This document shows positions 12,470 through 25,169 of a DNA stretch of 64,000 nucleotides, in pieces; the stretch's first letter is position 1; each line of letters begins with the position of its first letter. The stretch covers positions 11,598,094 through 11,662,093 of the forward strand of contig NC_081143.1 of assembly GCF_958295425.1 (NCBI RefSeq), read 5' to 3'. The notes beneath the pieces are model-generated. The model was not told the DNA's origin and searched no databases. It was given only the letters and a program-made list of their open reading frames with translations. The DNA is from Solea solea. Its lineage: Eukaryota; Chordata; Actinopteri; Pleuronectiformes; Soleidae. The position numbers and the translations under genes are program-made.

Positions 12470-14560
12470 TGACAGCAGGCGGATTCAGTTTGACATTCAA
12501 TGTGACATTTGCCTCCTTTCAGTGCAATGAGACTTGTGTTGATGGTTTTAACTCTGAAGCAGCCGTGTGTCTGAGCTGATTTATCTACATATGAATGCAT
12601 TAAGCTGACTGGAGATATTTTTTTAATTACAGATGGTCTGTTTGGTGCTAAGCCAGGCAGAATTGGAGTAATTTGTTAAGTCTTGGACTCCCTGAAAATG
12701 GTGGGAGAAAAAGTTCTGGTAGAAATCTGGTGCACTGAGCCCACCATACTGTTTGGGCTTATAGGAGTGCAGATAATTGTGATTCTGAGTCCAGCAAAAT
12801 ATAATGACTGTTGGATTTAGGGATAAGAACCTGCCCAGCGGTGGATTAACAGGGATCATGACACATAGATTATTTATTTTGTCAGTGGAAATGAGACCAA
12901 TTAAAGAGAGTAAGAGGTTTATTCCAACTTTTCTGGTCTTCTCTGGTGTTGTGTCTTTGTGAGGACAACGGGGGAGTTTGAAATAATAACGTGTGAGTGT
13001 GTTCAAACATTATTAAGCGAGTTCCCAACCTCAGAGACCATGTCAAAGACTTGGACCAGTTAATTGAATAGCTGGAAAACTTGCTTAAGCTGTTCAGATT
13101 GGGGACCATTGTGAGGTTGATACAACTACAAGTCATGGGCATACACACTGATTTTAAGGTGGTTTAAATGTCTAAAATGCTTTAATTGTGTCTTATGGCT
13201 GCGGTAAGCGGTTCTAAAGTAGAGTATAGTGATAAAGGTCATGCATGCTTTATACTTCGCCTTAGGCTGAATACAGTATATAAGTATTTGATGTGAGGAG
13301 AAAATGTCAACACTGTCTGACACTCTTACAGTATTTACGCTGAATTATTCCCAGCAACTTTCCCTTTTACTCGCATACATCTCCTAAATTAATGACATCA
13401 TTTCCCTCTAATACGTGCATCTCTGTTTCGTCATTACTTCTCTTTTACTCCCTGAGGATGCCGGGTCAGTTTCTTATGCACAAAACCCACATGCGGTGCC
13501 TTTATAAAGGTACTACATTATTCATATAGACCTTGTAACTGCAGAGATACACTCCATTCATTTTGAATCATGTGAGAGACGATTTAGCATCGCATCACTC
13601 ACCTTCAGTCGAAAGAAGAGCCAGACTCGAATTCTTGCCGTTTCGAGAACCAACCACATGTGCCAGTGAGCAGCAGTTTCAAGTCGTGAGCAATAGAAAT
13701 AAATAAAGTCAATGAAAGGAGAAAAGTTCGGAGAGGTGGTTGGGAGGGAGGCGGGGAGGAGAGATGGGCAAAAAATATTTTGCTTTATTAAATCCTTAAC
13801 ACCATGGCCTCAGCGGATGCTTGTGCACGTCCATCGACATCCTCCACACGGGTTGTGTCATCATACTAAGAGTCGGAATGTTAATTTTACCGCAGTGTGG
13901 CAAATAGACTCATTTTCAGCTGTTTTATTACCAGATTCAACTTACTGTATGTATTTGAGTGTATTGCTGTGGAAAATAAACATATCATGTTTGCCTTTGA
14001 GCATTTGAAAGGCCAGAGGTCTGAATATTTAGTGAATGCCCTGCAGCATGAGGGTATGCCTTAATAATGGGGCCTTAGTAGGACCGGTCTTGAGGTGTTG
14101 GCATCACCACCATTCAATGTTACTAAAATCTTAACCTTGGCCTCTTTTACACGGTGTACTTTATTTGCTGTTTCTCTGGATCTTCCACACTCACATTGAA
14201 CATTAGGATCAGTAATTACTTGTTGTCCATGACTACACACGCTCTCCATTATAAAGCAGGCTTGTATTTGTAATGAGGCTGACAGGCGGTTCAAACGACT
14301 CCTACAGCATCATTAAAACTTTAGAGGTTGCTCAGCATGGAAGCTGAATGAGAGAATGAAAGAAATGTTTCCGTTCAGAGGAAGCTCCAAACTTGGTGTC
14401 GGACAATGACGAATGTAATACAAAAAAAGAAAATAAAGCAAAACCTGCAAGATTAATTATATTTAAAGAGATTTAATGAACAGATAATTACCTTGAGACA
14501 TGGAGGCTGATTCTCAGTGAAAACATGACGTTGCCAGCGTGAACACAAGGACAACATTTT
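12470..14560. other. No supported gene
   Basis: The minus-strand open frames of up to 127 codons at 12623-13323 overlap in different frames. They lack splice support, a recognisable domain or biased composition, so I treat them as chance frames. No repeat family was named. Confidence 0.5.
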
Positions 14561-14564
14561 AATT

Positions 14565-14860
14565 TTAGTCATTTAATGAAATAAAACACATTTGACACAG
14601 TCACTGGACTGAAATGCATCGCGATTGCGAGCTTTCAGCAGTGCTGTCACTAAATACACCTCCTTTGTTAAATGATGATGTTTTAGATATTTCCTTGCTT
14701 ATAGTTGGAGATTAACTCATGTTTTCAGGATTTTCAAGTCTTTATAACTGATCTACAGTTTGCTCATGCTTCTTCCTGTGACGGCACTCTGTCAATTCGC
14801 CAGAGCAGGTATACTAATAAAAGAAGTACCGGGTACTATCACTAATGGAAACGCAAAATG
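14565..14860 (+). repeat. MITE-like dispersed repeat, copy 2
   Basis: It shares 'GACACAGTCACTGGACTGAA', 'GCAGTGCTGTCACTAAATAC', 'TAACTGATCTACAGTTTG' and 'TATCACTAATGGAAACGC' with the copies at 2220 and 20358. The right end TGGAAACGC matches the inverted end of the 20137-20703 copy. Confidence 0.6.
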
Positions 14861-15328
14861 ATGTCAGCTCTTACGATGTGTCAGTACCTCATACAACTTC
14901 AAAAACCCTGCGCGACAGCGGATATTGTGGACAGCCGGAAGTTCATTCACAAAGCAGCTGCTTATATACAGAAGAAAAAAAACCTTTATGACGAGCATCT
15001 ATCTCCCACTGGCATCAATGAAAGTTGCTGGCACAATCTGTTTGCTACTGGGGGGATGTTTAAGCCAGTTATTACCATTAAAATACAAATGGAAATTAAG
15101 AAGCAGACCTGATTGTAAAGTTAATGCAGCGTGGACCCCATTTTACAGCCACTTTCAATCTCTCATAGATAAACCAGTAGATCACTTTAATTAGACAATG
15201 TGTTAATTGACTGCAGGTCCTGGGGTGTGATGTGTCAACATTAGTCTCCATCAATGACATCCTCCTCCAGGCACGACACCATTCACTCTGACTGAGAGTG
15301 AGATGAGATACTGAGAATCACAGGGAGG

Positions 15329-15330
<2 letters not shown>

Positions 15331-15363
<33 letters not shown>
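15331..15363 (+). repeat. (GT)n microsatellite
   Basis: About 16 uninterrupted GT units. Confidence 0.95.
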
Positions 15364-15364
<1 letters not shown>

Positions 15365-15703
15365 TGTCTTTCTTTTTTTTAACATAAGAGCATCAGTACA
15401 AGTCTGTCAGTAGATTTCCATGCACAGTGGTGCGGATGTAGCTCGACCACACTATTTAATTGGACTGCTTGTCTTGTCCCAGTATACAAACACTAGCAGG
15501 GAATCTATACATCATTTGAAGAGTGTCGGACTCCACTATACTAAGTGGCGATATGCACCCTTTGTTTTCTGGTTTCATCTCAGACCAAAATGACATTAAC
15601 TGGTACCACTATGGCTTTCTACCATTCCTACCACACTAACTTATTAACTTACAATATTTACATTTTAAGTTGACAGAGCATTCATTTTGTTTCCTCGTCA
15701 TTT

Positions 15704-15722
15704 AAAAAAAAAAAAAAAAAAA
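15704..15722 (+). repeat. Poly(A) run
   Basis: Nineteen A residues in a row. This may be the tail of an unrecognised retroposed element. Confidence 0.9.
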
Positions 15723-16263
15723 TGGACCGGTTGGTATTTCACCCTGTATTCTCCTTGGCCTAGTAGGAGAACACTAGGTGGCAATAAGCCCACTTCCAGC
15801 TTGTTACTATTAGGCAGTTTCCAGTTTAACTAGTCAATCAAGCACACATCCACCAACTTTAAATTGATCAAATCTTTAAGCATTCTGTGAGCGTTTGTGT
15901 CACTTATTCTGTCACGTACCTGCTTCTGGAATCATGGCATGGCCTCTTACACTGGTGTGATCTTTGCATGCAGTAATAATTTGACTCCAAATTGCATTAT
16001 CTGGGTGTGTTAATCTGACTTTAAGGAATCAGATTTAGTGCCATTTCAGTCAGACTATTTTAAAATCTGGTTTTAGTCGACTTGTGGGTTTCTAATATCC
16101 TGCAGTCTGCGTGTGTGTGTGAATCAACAAGTCTCCAAATGCCTGTTATTTCATGTATCTGTGGCCTGCTGGATATATATGAACGTGTGGGAGGGAGGGA
16201 CAGACAGTCAGTGCATGCTGAAGGAACACAGTCAGGGAGAGGAAGAGCAAATAGAGGCCAAGG

Positions 16264-16301
16264 TAGAGAAAGAGAGAGAGAGAGAGAGAGGTAGAGAGAG
16301 A
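16264..16301 (+). repeat. (GA)n microsatellite
   Basis: GA repeats interrupted once by GGTA. The reading frames through this stretch (RERERE / SLSLSL peptides) are repeat artefacts. Confidence 0.9.
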
Positions 16302-16309
16302 AACATGCA

Positions 16310-18130
16310 GTGTGTGACCGCTTCACTGTGGTCTGACATTATTATGTGCTCATCTCCTGGCTGCTCTCTCTTGTCCATGTTTCTGGAAATGGCAAGGGAC
16401 ATCAATGAGGTATCGCACTTGGTTCAGAAAGAAAAAATGCATATGCACAGTGCATCTTTACCTCAAACCTCAAAGCTGGATATTCCTGAGGTCACTGCAT
16501 AATATATGTTCCAACTGTGCACAGTGAAAGGACAACAGTGGCAAGAGAACCCACCGCCACTGACAGTGGGTTGCCCCAATGTAATTGATGCAAATTCACT
16601 TAAACCTCGACGTCTCTCCTCGCACGGACGATGTCGACACCCATGACGTGCCAAAACAGGAACATTGGCCAAGCTTGTGATTCCGCTAAATTCTGTCAAG
16701 TCAAAGTGCGGCGACTTCCATCAGTGGCTCAGCAATGGCTGCAATCACACAGGAATCATAATGAGGCCATTAGGTTTGGCAAACGCAGCCTTAAAGGCTT
16801 GGTTTCTGCTCCGCTCACGCTCATAACTTCAAAGCTTTTAACAGCTTGATGTGTTCCAAGATCTGCAGCTTGCTGCAGCAGCAGGTGCTGTGCACCCTGA
16901 TTGGATGGCTCTCCTGAATGGCTTCGTTGATGCCTTGGCGTTTCTGTGCCGAGTACTCGTGAGAGAGTTTTAACGGTATGTGACACTTAAAGTGCATCCA
17001 CTGACCTTTATCTGAAGTAATAAAATGCAACCTAAAAAGTGCTGACCTAGTTAACTCGGGGTAACGGGAAAGAGCTGGATTTTTTGTATGCACTCATGAG
17101 GGATATAGATTATTCTGACAGCAGTGGGTGTTACTCTGCTATTTTATGCTTAACTGTATCTTTCTAGCTAGATTTCAAAGAAAGTGGCTGTACTTCCCTG
17201 TCCATACAAAGCCTATGAAGAGGCTGCTTTTTGTTCCGCAGGACTAAAATCTAGCAGGAAATGGTAATGGATGACCCTTAATCAGTCAATTGATGTAAAG
17301 AATAAAATAATTAAACATTTATTGGAAAAAAAACAAACAGTAATGTCTGTTTTAGGGCTGTAACGGTATGAGAATTTCATACTGCAGTAATAGTGACCAA
17401 AATGATCATTGCTATTGTTAAAATATGTAAAAAAAAAAAGAAATAATTTCACCCAGATTTATATTTGAATAAATGTATTATAAATGAAAGTAGAATCCAA
17501 AACATAAATCAAAACACTTCAAAATAAACTAAATTAAATACAGTAAAAAAAAGAAAGAACAATTATTCAATGTTAATAATGATCACAGTACAAATATTAC
17601 ATCAATAACATTACAAATATATAGAAACAAATCCAAATGTTCAAATAAGCTTTAAATAATAACATAACACAAAATACTGTGTTTATCAACAAATCAAAAG
17701 AACAGTGCAGTGTGTTTATGTTCTCTGTTCACTTCAGATTAAAGTCACCTTTAACTTTTTATTTTATCTTAACTTTTGCGTGTTTGATTTATCGTCGTAA
17801 TATGTAAAGCGGCCCTGAGTGAAGAATTGAGAGAGAATTGTTATTATTAATAAGGTGTTAAAATGTCAGCATATTCACTTTGTCTGGTTTGGAATATGTT
17901 AGTGGAGACAATGTGTCCGCTGGCGTCTCAGAGGTTGAACGTGATGGACCAGGAAAAAAAGAAAAAAGAATACAAAATGTCATTATCAATTATTACTGTC
18001 ATTGTCGCATTGGTGCAGCCAACAGATCGCACAACTCAAAATTGAGATCATATCACTTTTAAAAAAAAAAACAGGTTGGACACATTTTTGGATCCAAACA
18101 TATACATTACTTTGGCTCATTTTCTACCAC
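16310..18130. other. No supported gene
   Basis: Between about 16860 and 17000 the sequence is less AT-rich and has words such as 'CTGATTGGATGGCTCTCCTG'. This could be conserved non-coding DNA, but no splice-bounded frame was recognised. From 17330 to 17720 it is strongly AT-rich. Confidence 0.5.
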
Positions 18131-18132
18131 AT

Positions 18133-18430
18133 TCAATTCAATTCATTATTTGTATAGTGCCAAATCACAACATACATTATCTCGAGGCTCTGTACATAGA
18201 CAACATCATCGAGAGCAGAGAAACCCAACAATTCACACAATTGGATTTTGTCTTCTTAGAAGAAAACAATGTCCCATGGGCAACTGCTCCCATGTCCTCC
18301 ATCCACCATGTCTTCTTCACTACACAACAAACGTGCAGCACGATACTGCAGACGCAGCGAGCGACGCATATCCCCCGCATTTGATGAAGCCTAATCTTTT
18401 ACCTATAACATTTACAAACAATACTTAAAA
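18133..18430. repeat. LINE 3'-tail-like repeat fragment
   Basis: It begins 'TTCAATTCAATTCATTATTT' followed by 'GTATAGTGCCAAATCACAAC' and 'CTCGAGGCTCTGTACATAGA'. These words are typical of widespread fish LINE-type 3' ends. Related starts occur at 54196 and 55146. No reverse-transcriptase coding was seen here. Confidence 0.5.
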
Positions 18431-18436
18431 AGCACC

Positions 18437-18615
18437 CGTAAATGGTCTGTATTTACATAGCACTTTTCTAGTCTTGACGACCACTCAAAAACTGCTGTAC
18501 ACTGCAGTTTTGCCATTCACCCATTCACACCTATTCACTCACACTTTCACGTGCAGCGCTTTTTCATCATCTTTCAAACCCATTTACACGCATGTCAAAC
18601 TCAGCGCGGTATGTA
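18437..18615 (-). mobile_element. tRNA-headed SINE family B, tail part
   Basis: It has 'AAATGGTCTGTATTTACATA' then 'TCTAGTCTTGACGACCACTC' and 'CATTCACCCATTCACACC'. The fuller copy at 42027-42262 shows that this is the 3' part, read in reverse, of an element headed by a tRNA-like sequence. The head is absent here. Confidence 0.6.
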
Positions 18616-20136
18616 ATTATATAAACATACGACCTGCAACATAATTTAATGTCGATAATTATTGGCCAGTAAATAAGTAAATAGCCCTCCACCACTCGTA
18701 CTACGCATCCCACAATGCACTACAACAGCTGGAGTGCCAACAAAGACCTGCGCCCCACTCCCTCCTCCCTCTCCTCCGCTGCTTTAATTACCCATTGATC
18801 AGTGAGCAGGGACTGTGTGATTACGGACATGTATGACGCAGCGAAAGCTTTTCAGGTCAAGCTGCACCTGTGGGCGATGCAGAAAGTGAACTTAAGTCAC
18901 TTTGCCTGTTGCCAACAAATCACAAAGCAGCGCTCCACAGCTGTGTTTTCAGCTGCACTTTTCACTGCTAAATTGAGCACACGTGGCCCTTTGTTGACTT
19001 TGAAGCACAGAAATTGAATTTTTAACTGCTCACAAATCCGTTTTTTAGTTGACGTGGATAAAGTACCTGCAAATATTGAAATGGAGCTGATAGAGCTGCA
19101 GTGTAACCGCACACTCAGGGCAAAGTAAATGTCTAAAATACTATCCTGGATAGTTCCCCACTTCATCCCTGAAACGATGCCCCAACTCCATGTTTGGGAG
19201 TACTTACCTGTGTAAGCAGATTTTCTCTGTGATGAAGATGAACAAAATCACCCAGAAAGGTCACTGATGCACACTTCCACTGGGCCCTAGGAATTTTCAC
19301 AGCTCAGAGCCTAAGTCCAAACTTTAATTAACTTTTAGCCATGAAAAGTTTTGATGTGGCCCTAAAAAAATGTCATAAGAGTGAAAACGCAATGGCAGAG
19401 CCTCTAAAATTGAAAAGTCACCTTTCGCACGCATCACTATTGTTCATTTAAACATTTTGTTTAATTGTTTCACTCATTTAATTGAGGGAAAGGTTATTGC
19501 AATTTTATGAAATTCATATTTCTGGTTAAAACGTTGTCACATTTGTTGTTGTTTAATTAAATTTTAATCCTGTGTGGCCCATAACTTCAACTGTGTTTTA
19601 AATGTTTGCCCCATGTGATTGAGTTTGACATCCCTGGTCTTAGACTATTAATAGCTACCCAAGTTCATTTCCCCCCAAAATATCAATTTTTGGTAGTTTG
19701 AACATAAACTTGTAATTTTATAAACATTACAAAACTTTGCCCAAAATTCAGAAACCCCCCCCGAATGTGTTCAATACATTTAACTTTTTCTGCTATTTAT
19801 ACAAATGTAAAAAAATGATTTGACAATAAATGGAATCAGACATCATTTGTCATATGGCTTGTACAGATCAAAAGCAAATGAGATTCTCTACCACAGTAGC
19901 CACGGCAACCCAGATCAAAGACAGACAAGGAGGAAATTACATCTTCCTCGTCCCTCCAGTTTTCTGAGTTAGTGGCAGTGCACAACTGTGACGACCACTA
20001 TCTACAGTGTCAACACACTCCTGGTCAATGCTGCTTGCACCTTCAATTATTGTTTGCGGTTCACTGCCACTAAAGTATGTTTAAAATATAAACTGAGAAC
20101 AAGACTTCTATTCCAATGTGACTATGCGACACGGTT

Positions 20137-20703
20137 TAGGTTGCGTTTCCACTACAAAATAGTATCTACTCAAACGTGGGCGGAGTCATCACTGCGCAGC
20201 TTCATGAAACTGTGGTGACTTTGTTTTACACGCGACACACACAAACTAGTGACTTGTAAAGCAGTTGTTTTCAGTATAACGGAATCATTAGAATCAGTTA
20301 ATAAAGTAATCAGTAAATAAAATATTTGTTCAGTACTTCCTCCATGACCGGAGCACAGACTCCGTCTGACACAGTCACTGGACTGAAATACAGCGGCAGG
20401 GTTTGTGATGCCGCTGGCAATCAGCAGTGCTGTCACTAAATACACCAGACTCCTCTGTTAAATATTGAGATTTCAGACATGTCCCTGGTAATTGTTGGAC
20501 ATTAACCCACGTTAAGTCTTTTTAACTGATCTACAGTCCGGCATTGTTCGACGTCTCTTCCTGTGACAGCACTCTGACCAATCAGTGGCCGGCAGTCTGA
20601 TGACGTCAGCGCGCTTGGAACCTCGCCAGAGCAGGTACTAAAAAAAGAAATGCAACTTAACCGTGCCGAGGCGAGGCGAGTCAAGCCGGTGGAAACACGC
20701 CAT
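20137..20703 (+). mobile_element. MITE, fullest copy of the 2220/14565 family
   Basis: The left end has GGTTGCGTTTCCACTACAAA and the right end, reverse complemented, has GGCGTGTTTCCACCGGCTTG, so the outer 10-12 bases are inverted copies. The interior shares long blocks with 2220-2535 and 14565-14860. The ends resemble non-autonomous hAT elements of fish, but no 8-bp target duplication was found. It is non-coding. Confidence 0.6.
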
Positions 20704-21295
20704 AAGACCTCGAGACCTGTGGTTGGGTCCCCAATGGAGCAAGACCCCCGACTGGACTCACAGAAGATATCACAGAACTGATCGGTCTGCAGTGGGCAGA
20801 CAGACACACAGAGGAGCACACGCTTGTCTGAGAGTTCTAGTTGGGCTGTGTAGTGTTTGAGCTAAATGCGTGTAAAAAGCACTTAATAATCAAACCCTAT
20901 TCAACCTTAAGGAGCTAGTTGAATCCCAACGTATAATTTTACTTCCAAATTGCAGGCCTATTTGTGGTTCCCAGAGTCTGAAGTAGAGTAAAATGAGAGG
21001 TAGAACCTGTTACCAGGCTCCTATTATGTGGAACCACCAAATACAGAGGTGGACACCTTCTCTGTATTTGAATTTAGATTTAAAACTTTCATTTTTTTTA
21101 TGAAGCTTATAGTTATAGATGGTACAGGGAAACCAAAGCTATCTCTTAGTTATGCTGCTGTAGGCCTAGACTGCTGAGGGACCTCCTGTGGTGCACTCAC
21201 ACTCACTCCCCAACACTCAGTGTATGAATATCACATTATTTCTTAAAACTAACCCAGTTTTATTTTCATCAAAATTAAAATTCCTGCTTGTATAA

Positions 21296-21930
21296 ATGAC
21301 ATTGTATAGGATATCACGACCGATTCAGAACTTAAGCTGCTCACAGCACAACCTGATAAAGACCCCACACTCCCATTGTCCAATCTCACTCATAAACGCA
21401 GATCTCAAAATCAAATGCAAAGACCTAGTGAGGAGATTGGAAACAATTCCCCCCTTCATAATTCACCCAGACCAGAGAGGATTCATTGAGGACAGACATT
21501 CATCGTTAAACCTTCAACGTTAAACCTCAGAAAAGCACTTGGAACCAATGATCCAAGATAAATTCATTCCATTTCAGAACCTGATGGAACAATATGGCAT
21601 CAAAAGTAATACGTTTTTTTGAATACCTACAAATTAAATCTGTAAACCAGGTGAGGTTTAGATCTTGCAAATTGGACCTTGAACTACTTCCAATGATCCA
21701 AAAACACATACAGAAAACGATAGTACAATTTCTTTGCCAAACACAAAATGGGACACAGACCTATCTATCAGCCCGGATGAAAATTTATGGTTACAAATAT
21801 CATCTAATACATATTCAATATGATCAGAAATCCAGATCTAGTACAACTAATACAATATAAAATCTTACACAGAATACACTACACAGGACAAAGGATGTTC
21901 AGAATGGGCCTGTCTGGTGGCCTCGAGTGT
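21296..21930 (+). pseudogene. L1-like LINE ORF2 relic (RT start and C-terminal pieces)
   Basis: The first block translates to CPISLINADLKIKCKDLVRR then FIIHPDQRGFIEDRHSS. This corresponds to the early reverse-transcriptase region of L1/Tx1-type ORF2 (PISLLN-D-KI ... HPDQ-GFI). After a large internal deletion, pieces of the ORF2 C-terminal region follow in changing frames: MEQYGIKSN, FFEYLQIKS and DLVQLIQYKILHRIHYTGQR. The catalytic centre is missing and the frames are broken, so it is inactive. It lies on the plus strand, opposite to the SorCS gene. Confidence 0.75.
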
Positions 21931-22135
21931 GTGCTGTCCCTCGGAGTCTGTGGGTCTGCCCTGTGGGGATCAGGGTGGGTCTGTGGGGTGATTGCTGCCT
22001 TAGTGTGGGGGGCCCTTGGGGGCTGGGGTGGTGGACCGTGGGCTTGAGCTGGGTTGCCTTAGTGCTGAGGGTGGGTGTGGGGTTCTGGGTCTCTGTGGTA
22101 CCTCTGCTGTGCCCTTGGGTGGGCTTGTGAGTGCC
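21905..22135 (+). repeat. G-rich LINE tail region
   Basis: A strongly G-biased plus strand directly follows the ORF2 relic and is probably the 3' untranslated part of the same element. It contains runs of six, five and four G close together near 22005-22030. The open frames here (W/G-rich peptides) are compositional. Confidence 0.6.
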
Positions 22136-22559
22136 ACTATGTGACTGTTAAATTCAAAGTAAATCCTGAGATGCTTGACTTTTCCATGAAACTGGTATGA
22201 GAATCATGGATGAGTTGGTTGCAAAGCCCAACACCATGTGTCCAATAACCTGGATGAGGCACTTTGAACAAAAAGGCCAAAAACCCAAGATAAAACCACA
22301 GATTTATCATCTACCCATGCCTCATAAGACACCTGACCAAGTCCACCCCAGCAGATTATTAAGACTTTTTTTGTTCTACCCTTTTCTACTGTTATATATT
22401 ATTATTAATTCTAATCACATTTAATTTCAAGCTAAATTCCATGATTGCAAGAGCTTTAACTACACTTTGAGGTATAGAGAAATTAAAACGTACCTAAATG
22501 TATGTGACTGATCCTATACGTGGACACATTGCAAGCATTAGCCACATACAGCCCAATTC

Positions 22560-23080
22560 CAAAAGTATTCAGGAAGTGCAGCCAAGAGTTTAGCTGTGGA
22601 TGCCATTTAATTCCCCATTCATGTCATGTGGCACGTTGGCTCCTCGCCATGGCAAAATAGACTGGGAAACAATTTTGTGGACACTAATTAGAGAAGTAGG
22701 GAGGAGAGATTGAGGGATAGGGGAGATAAGGCCCACTGTAAGGCTTTAGACATTATTTATGATATTCTACTTTTTTTTTTCTTCCTCCAGAGCAGAGGGC
22801 CACCAGGATAACGAGAAAGAGAACGAGAGAGAGAGAGAATTAAAGAAACACGGTTATAATGTATTACCATTAGTAATTAAGGGGTTGAGGGGTGAGATGG
22901 GTTGATGGAAAATATGCAGGAATGAGACTACATAGTAAATCACATCCCCTCACTGCAGAGACCGTGGTTGGCAATGATGCATGCACCTCTGTCCTTGTTG
23001 TTGGGACCCTGGAATCTTTCTACACTATAGATGGTGCATATAATGACCATCACATACAGCCAGCCTGCTCTGTGAAATAT
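22560..23080. other. Intronic sequence, possible conserved non-coding DNA
   Basis: No gene was recognised. The stretch 22600-22690 ('GATGCCATTTAATTCCCCAT', 'CATGTCATGTGGCACGTTGG') is low in simple repeats and rich in homeodomain-like TAAT words. That would fit a conserved element, but it cannot be shown from one sequence. A short GA repeat lies at 22817-22840. Confidence 0.3.
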
Positions 23081-23470
23081 TTAACGCCGGAGTTTTTGTA
23101 GCATGTCAGATTCTTTCCAACATTCTTGTCGACATTTTTGCCGCATGGCATTCATCTTCAAATGCGGCTCGTCAGAGTCTGCCAGTTCTTCCGGTTCACA
23201 AAAGGGATTTGGCAATTTCAAATATGTCCAGCGAGCTTCACTGATGACTTGCCAGATATGGCCGACTCGCCTCCGCATGAGTTCCCGAGACTTTAAAGGC
23301 CACTCTCTTATGCTAATTTTCTCCGCGCACCCAACGGGTGGAGAACAACAAAGACAGCGCCATGTGCCACGTAACCTGAAGAAAACATCAAGAGGGTGAG
23401 AGGATGTGGCGTTCCTAAGCTGGAAAGCTGACACCCTCTCTCCTGTGCTATCGGCTAAACATGCTGACAT
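23081..23470 (-). other. Unusually open, less AT-rich block; gene or conserved element unclear
   Basis: A minus-strand frame of 129 codons is open here, and the plus strand is also open for 98 codons. Composition is less AT-rich than the flanks and simple repeats are absent. The peptide is Cys- and Arg-rich but matches no family I recognise. No splice donor was identified. An octamer-like ATGCTAAT lies near 23313. I think conserved non-coding DNA is more likely than an exon. Confidence 0.25.
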
Positions 23471-23964
23471 TCATGGTCACAGTCTTCTTAAAAGGATTAT
23501 TACAATTTCAAGGTTCCCTCTGAACAGAGTAACGATTCAAACATCACAAAAAATAAAAGCACAGCTAAAGCTGTCCATTTTCACAATGTCATTATGTTCA
23601 TGATTAGGGATGGGTATCAAGAACCAGTAGTATTTTGGCACTGTAAAAAAAAAATGTACCACTGTGGATATTTATGTTACACTGACACTAGCTGTGCTTT
23701 AGAACATTTTGGAATTGTAAATGTCGGAATGCTAGCAAGCTATTGTCTTCTGATTACCAATCATCCCCCAATGATGAGGGAGTCACCATGGCAGACAAGT
23801 GCTCAAACGTTTGGGCTCACTTTAAGCAAAAATTTTCCTATTAGACTCCTATTATATGAAAAAAAATGTCAGTTATAACATAAGCAGCCCCACAAAACTT
23901 ACATATTCAAGGTTTCTGCAGATGCTGCCGACTGGACACTGGTGCTGTGCTGTCCTGGCATTGA

Positions 23965-24440
23965 TGCCCATAGATATTTGTCAGAAGGCTTGATCCTCTA
24001 CATGAGAGTCGCTGGGGGCACTGGTGCCAATCCCAGGTGACACAGGAACAAAGGTGGCGTACACGATCCATCGTCGGGTTGCAACAATGCTAACTACTGC
24101 TCATTTGTGTCACATTTCAGTCCAAACCATTCTCCATCGCTAAATGAATGAAAACCACTCGAGGAAAATCTGATTCCTGCCTTTCACGACACTGGATTTC
24201 ATTGATTTAATGTAAATTCGGAGAACGTAATTATGTAAATTAAAAAAAGTAGGACATTTACTAATGCAAGGCACAGGTTTTGCTTTTATCTGTACTTTTT
24301 GTAAAGTAATGTTTGTTGTTGTTCTGATGGTGTTAAAAAAAGGATTAATTCATCATCTTGGAGCAAATCTTAAATAACATAGGGCGGATTACAGGATTCA
24401 CCCTGGACAGGTCACCAGTCCTGCGCCTGGCCAATTATAA
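23965..24440. repeat. Fragments of an L2-like dispersed repeat
   Basis: 'GATCCTCTACATGAGAGTCG' at 23990 and 'ACCCTGGACAGGTCACCAGT' at 24401 are words of the fish repeat that is better preserved at 24858-25150, 39297-39650, 45965-46140, 46690-46870 and 59250-59440. Confidence 0.5.
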
Positions 24441-24857
24441 TCAAATATAAAATAAAATGAAAATAAACAGTAGAGACTTCCCTCTAGTGGAAATATTCAT
24501 TAATATCATTATTAATATTAATACCAATAAGCAGTAGGGCACTAACAGAAAAGCCGATCAGTGGCTCAAGTGGACAAGTCGCATGTTTTTTTTCCCCTCT
24601 CTGTGTTCATGTGCATACAAGTCCAGGTGTTTAACCAAGAGGGAAAATGACCTGAAAATTCAAGGTATTAGCCTATGTTTTGTCTTTGAGAAGGTATGTT
24701 GATTCTTTAATAAAAGTTGCTCATTGTTGTACGGCTGTGTTCCCCCGCTGTGTCATCTCGTCGACTCGACTTCGCCTTTATTGACAGATAAGTGGATCTG
24801 AAAAAATGCTCCTGCTGCGAAAAGTCAGTGTAGGCATACGCTACGGTCTAACTTATT

Positions 24858-25150
24858 GACCAGCATTTTATCCTCCACATGAGAGTTGTGGGAGGAGCTA
24901 GAGCAGCAGTTGATGCTGACATAGGGCCTGGTCAACCTGGACATGTCACCAGTCCACTGCATGGCAACCATACAGAGACAAACAACCATTCACTCCCACA
25001 TTTACACCTAATGTCGATTTAGAGAGTCCAATTAGCCTCTGCAAAAAAAAAAAAAGGGCTGTGAGAGGGAAGTGTACCCGGAGATCATGGGAACTCCACG
25101 ACCAATGACCTTTTTGCTGTGAAGCAACCGCCACTATTCCGCCATATGTC
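24858..25150 (+). repeat. L2-like dispersed repeat
   Basis: Word order: 'TTATCCTCCACATGAGAGTT', 'GACATGTCACCAGTCCACTG', 'TTTAGAGAGTCCAATTAGCC', then 'TTTTTGCTGTGAAGCAACCG'. The same order occurs in the copies at 39297 and 45965. It contains an A-run at 25041-25053. It is non-coding. Confidence 0.65.
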
Positions 25151-25169
25151 CTGGTATACGCTACAGTCA

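Noticed and set aside
12623..13323. Minus-strand gene made of three frames (127, 88 and 65 codons)
   Set aside because: The frames overlap out of phase with no splice sites to join them and no recognisable domain.
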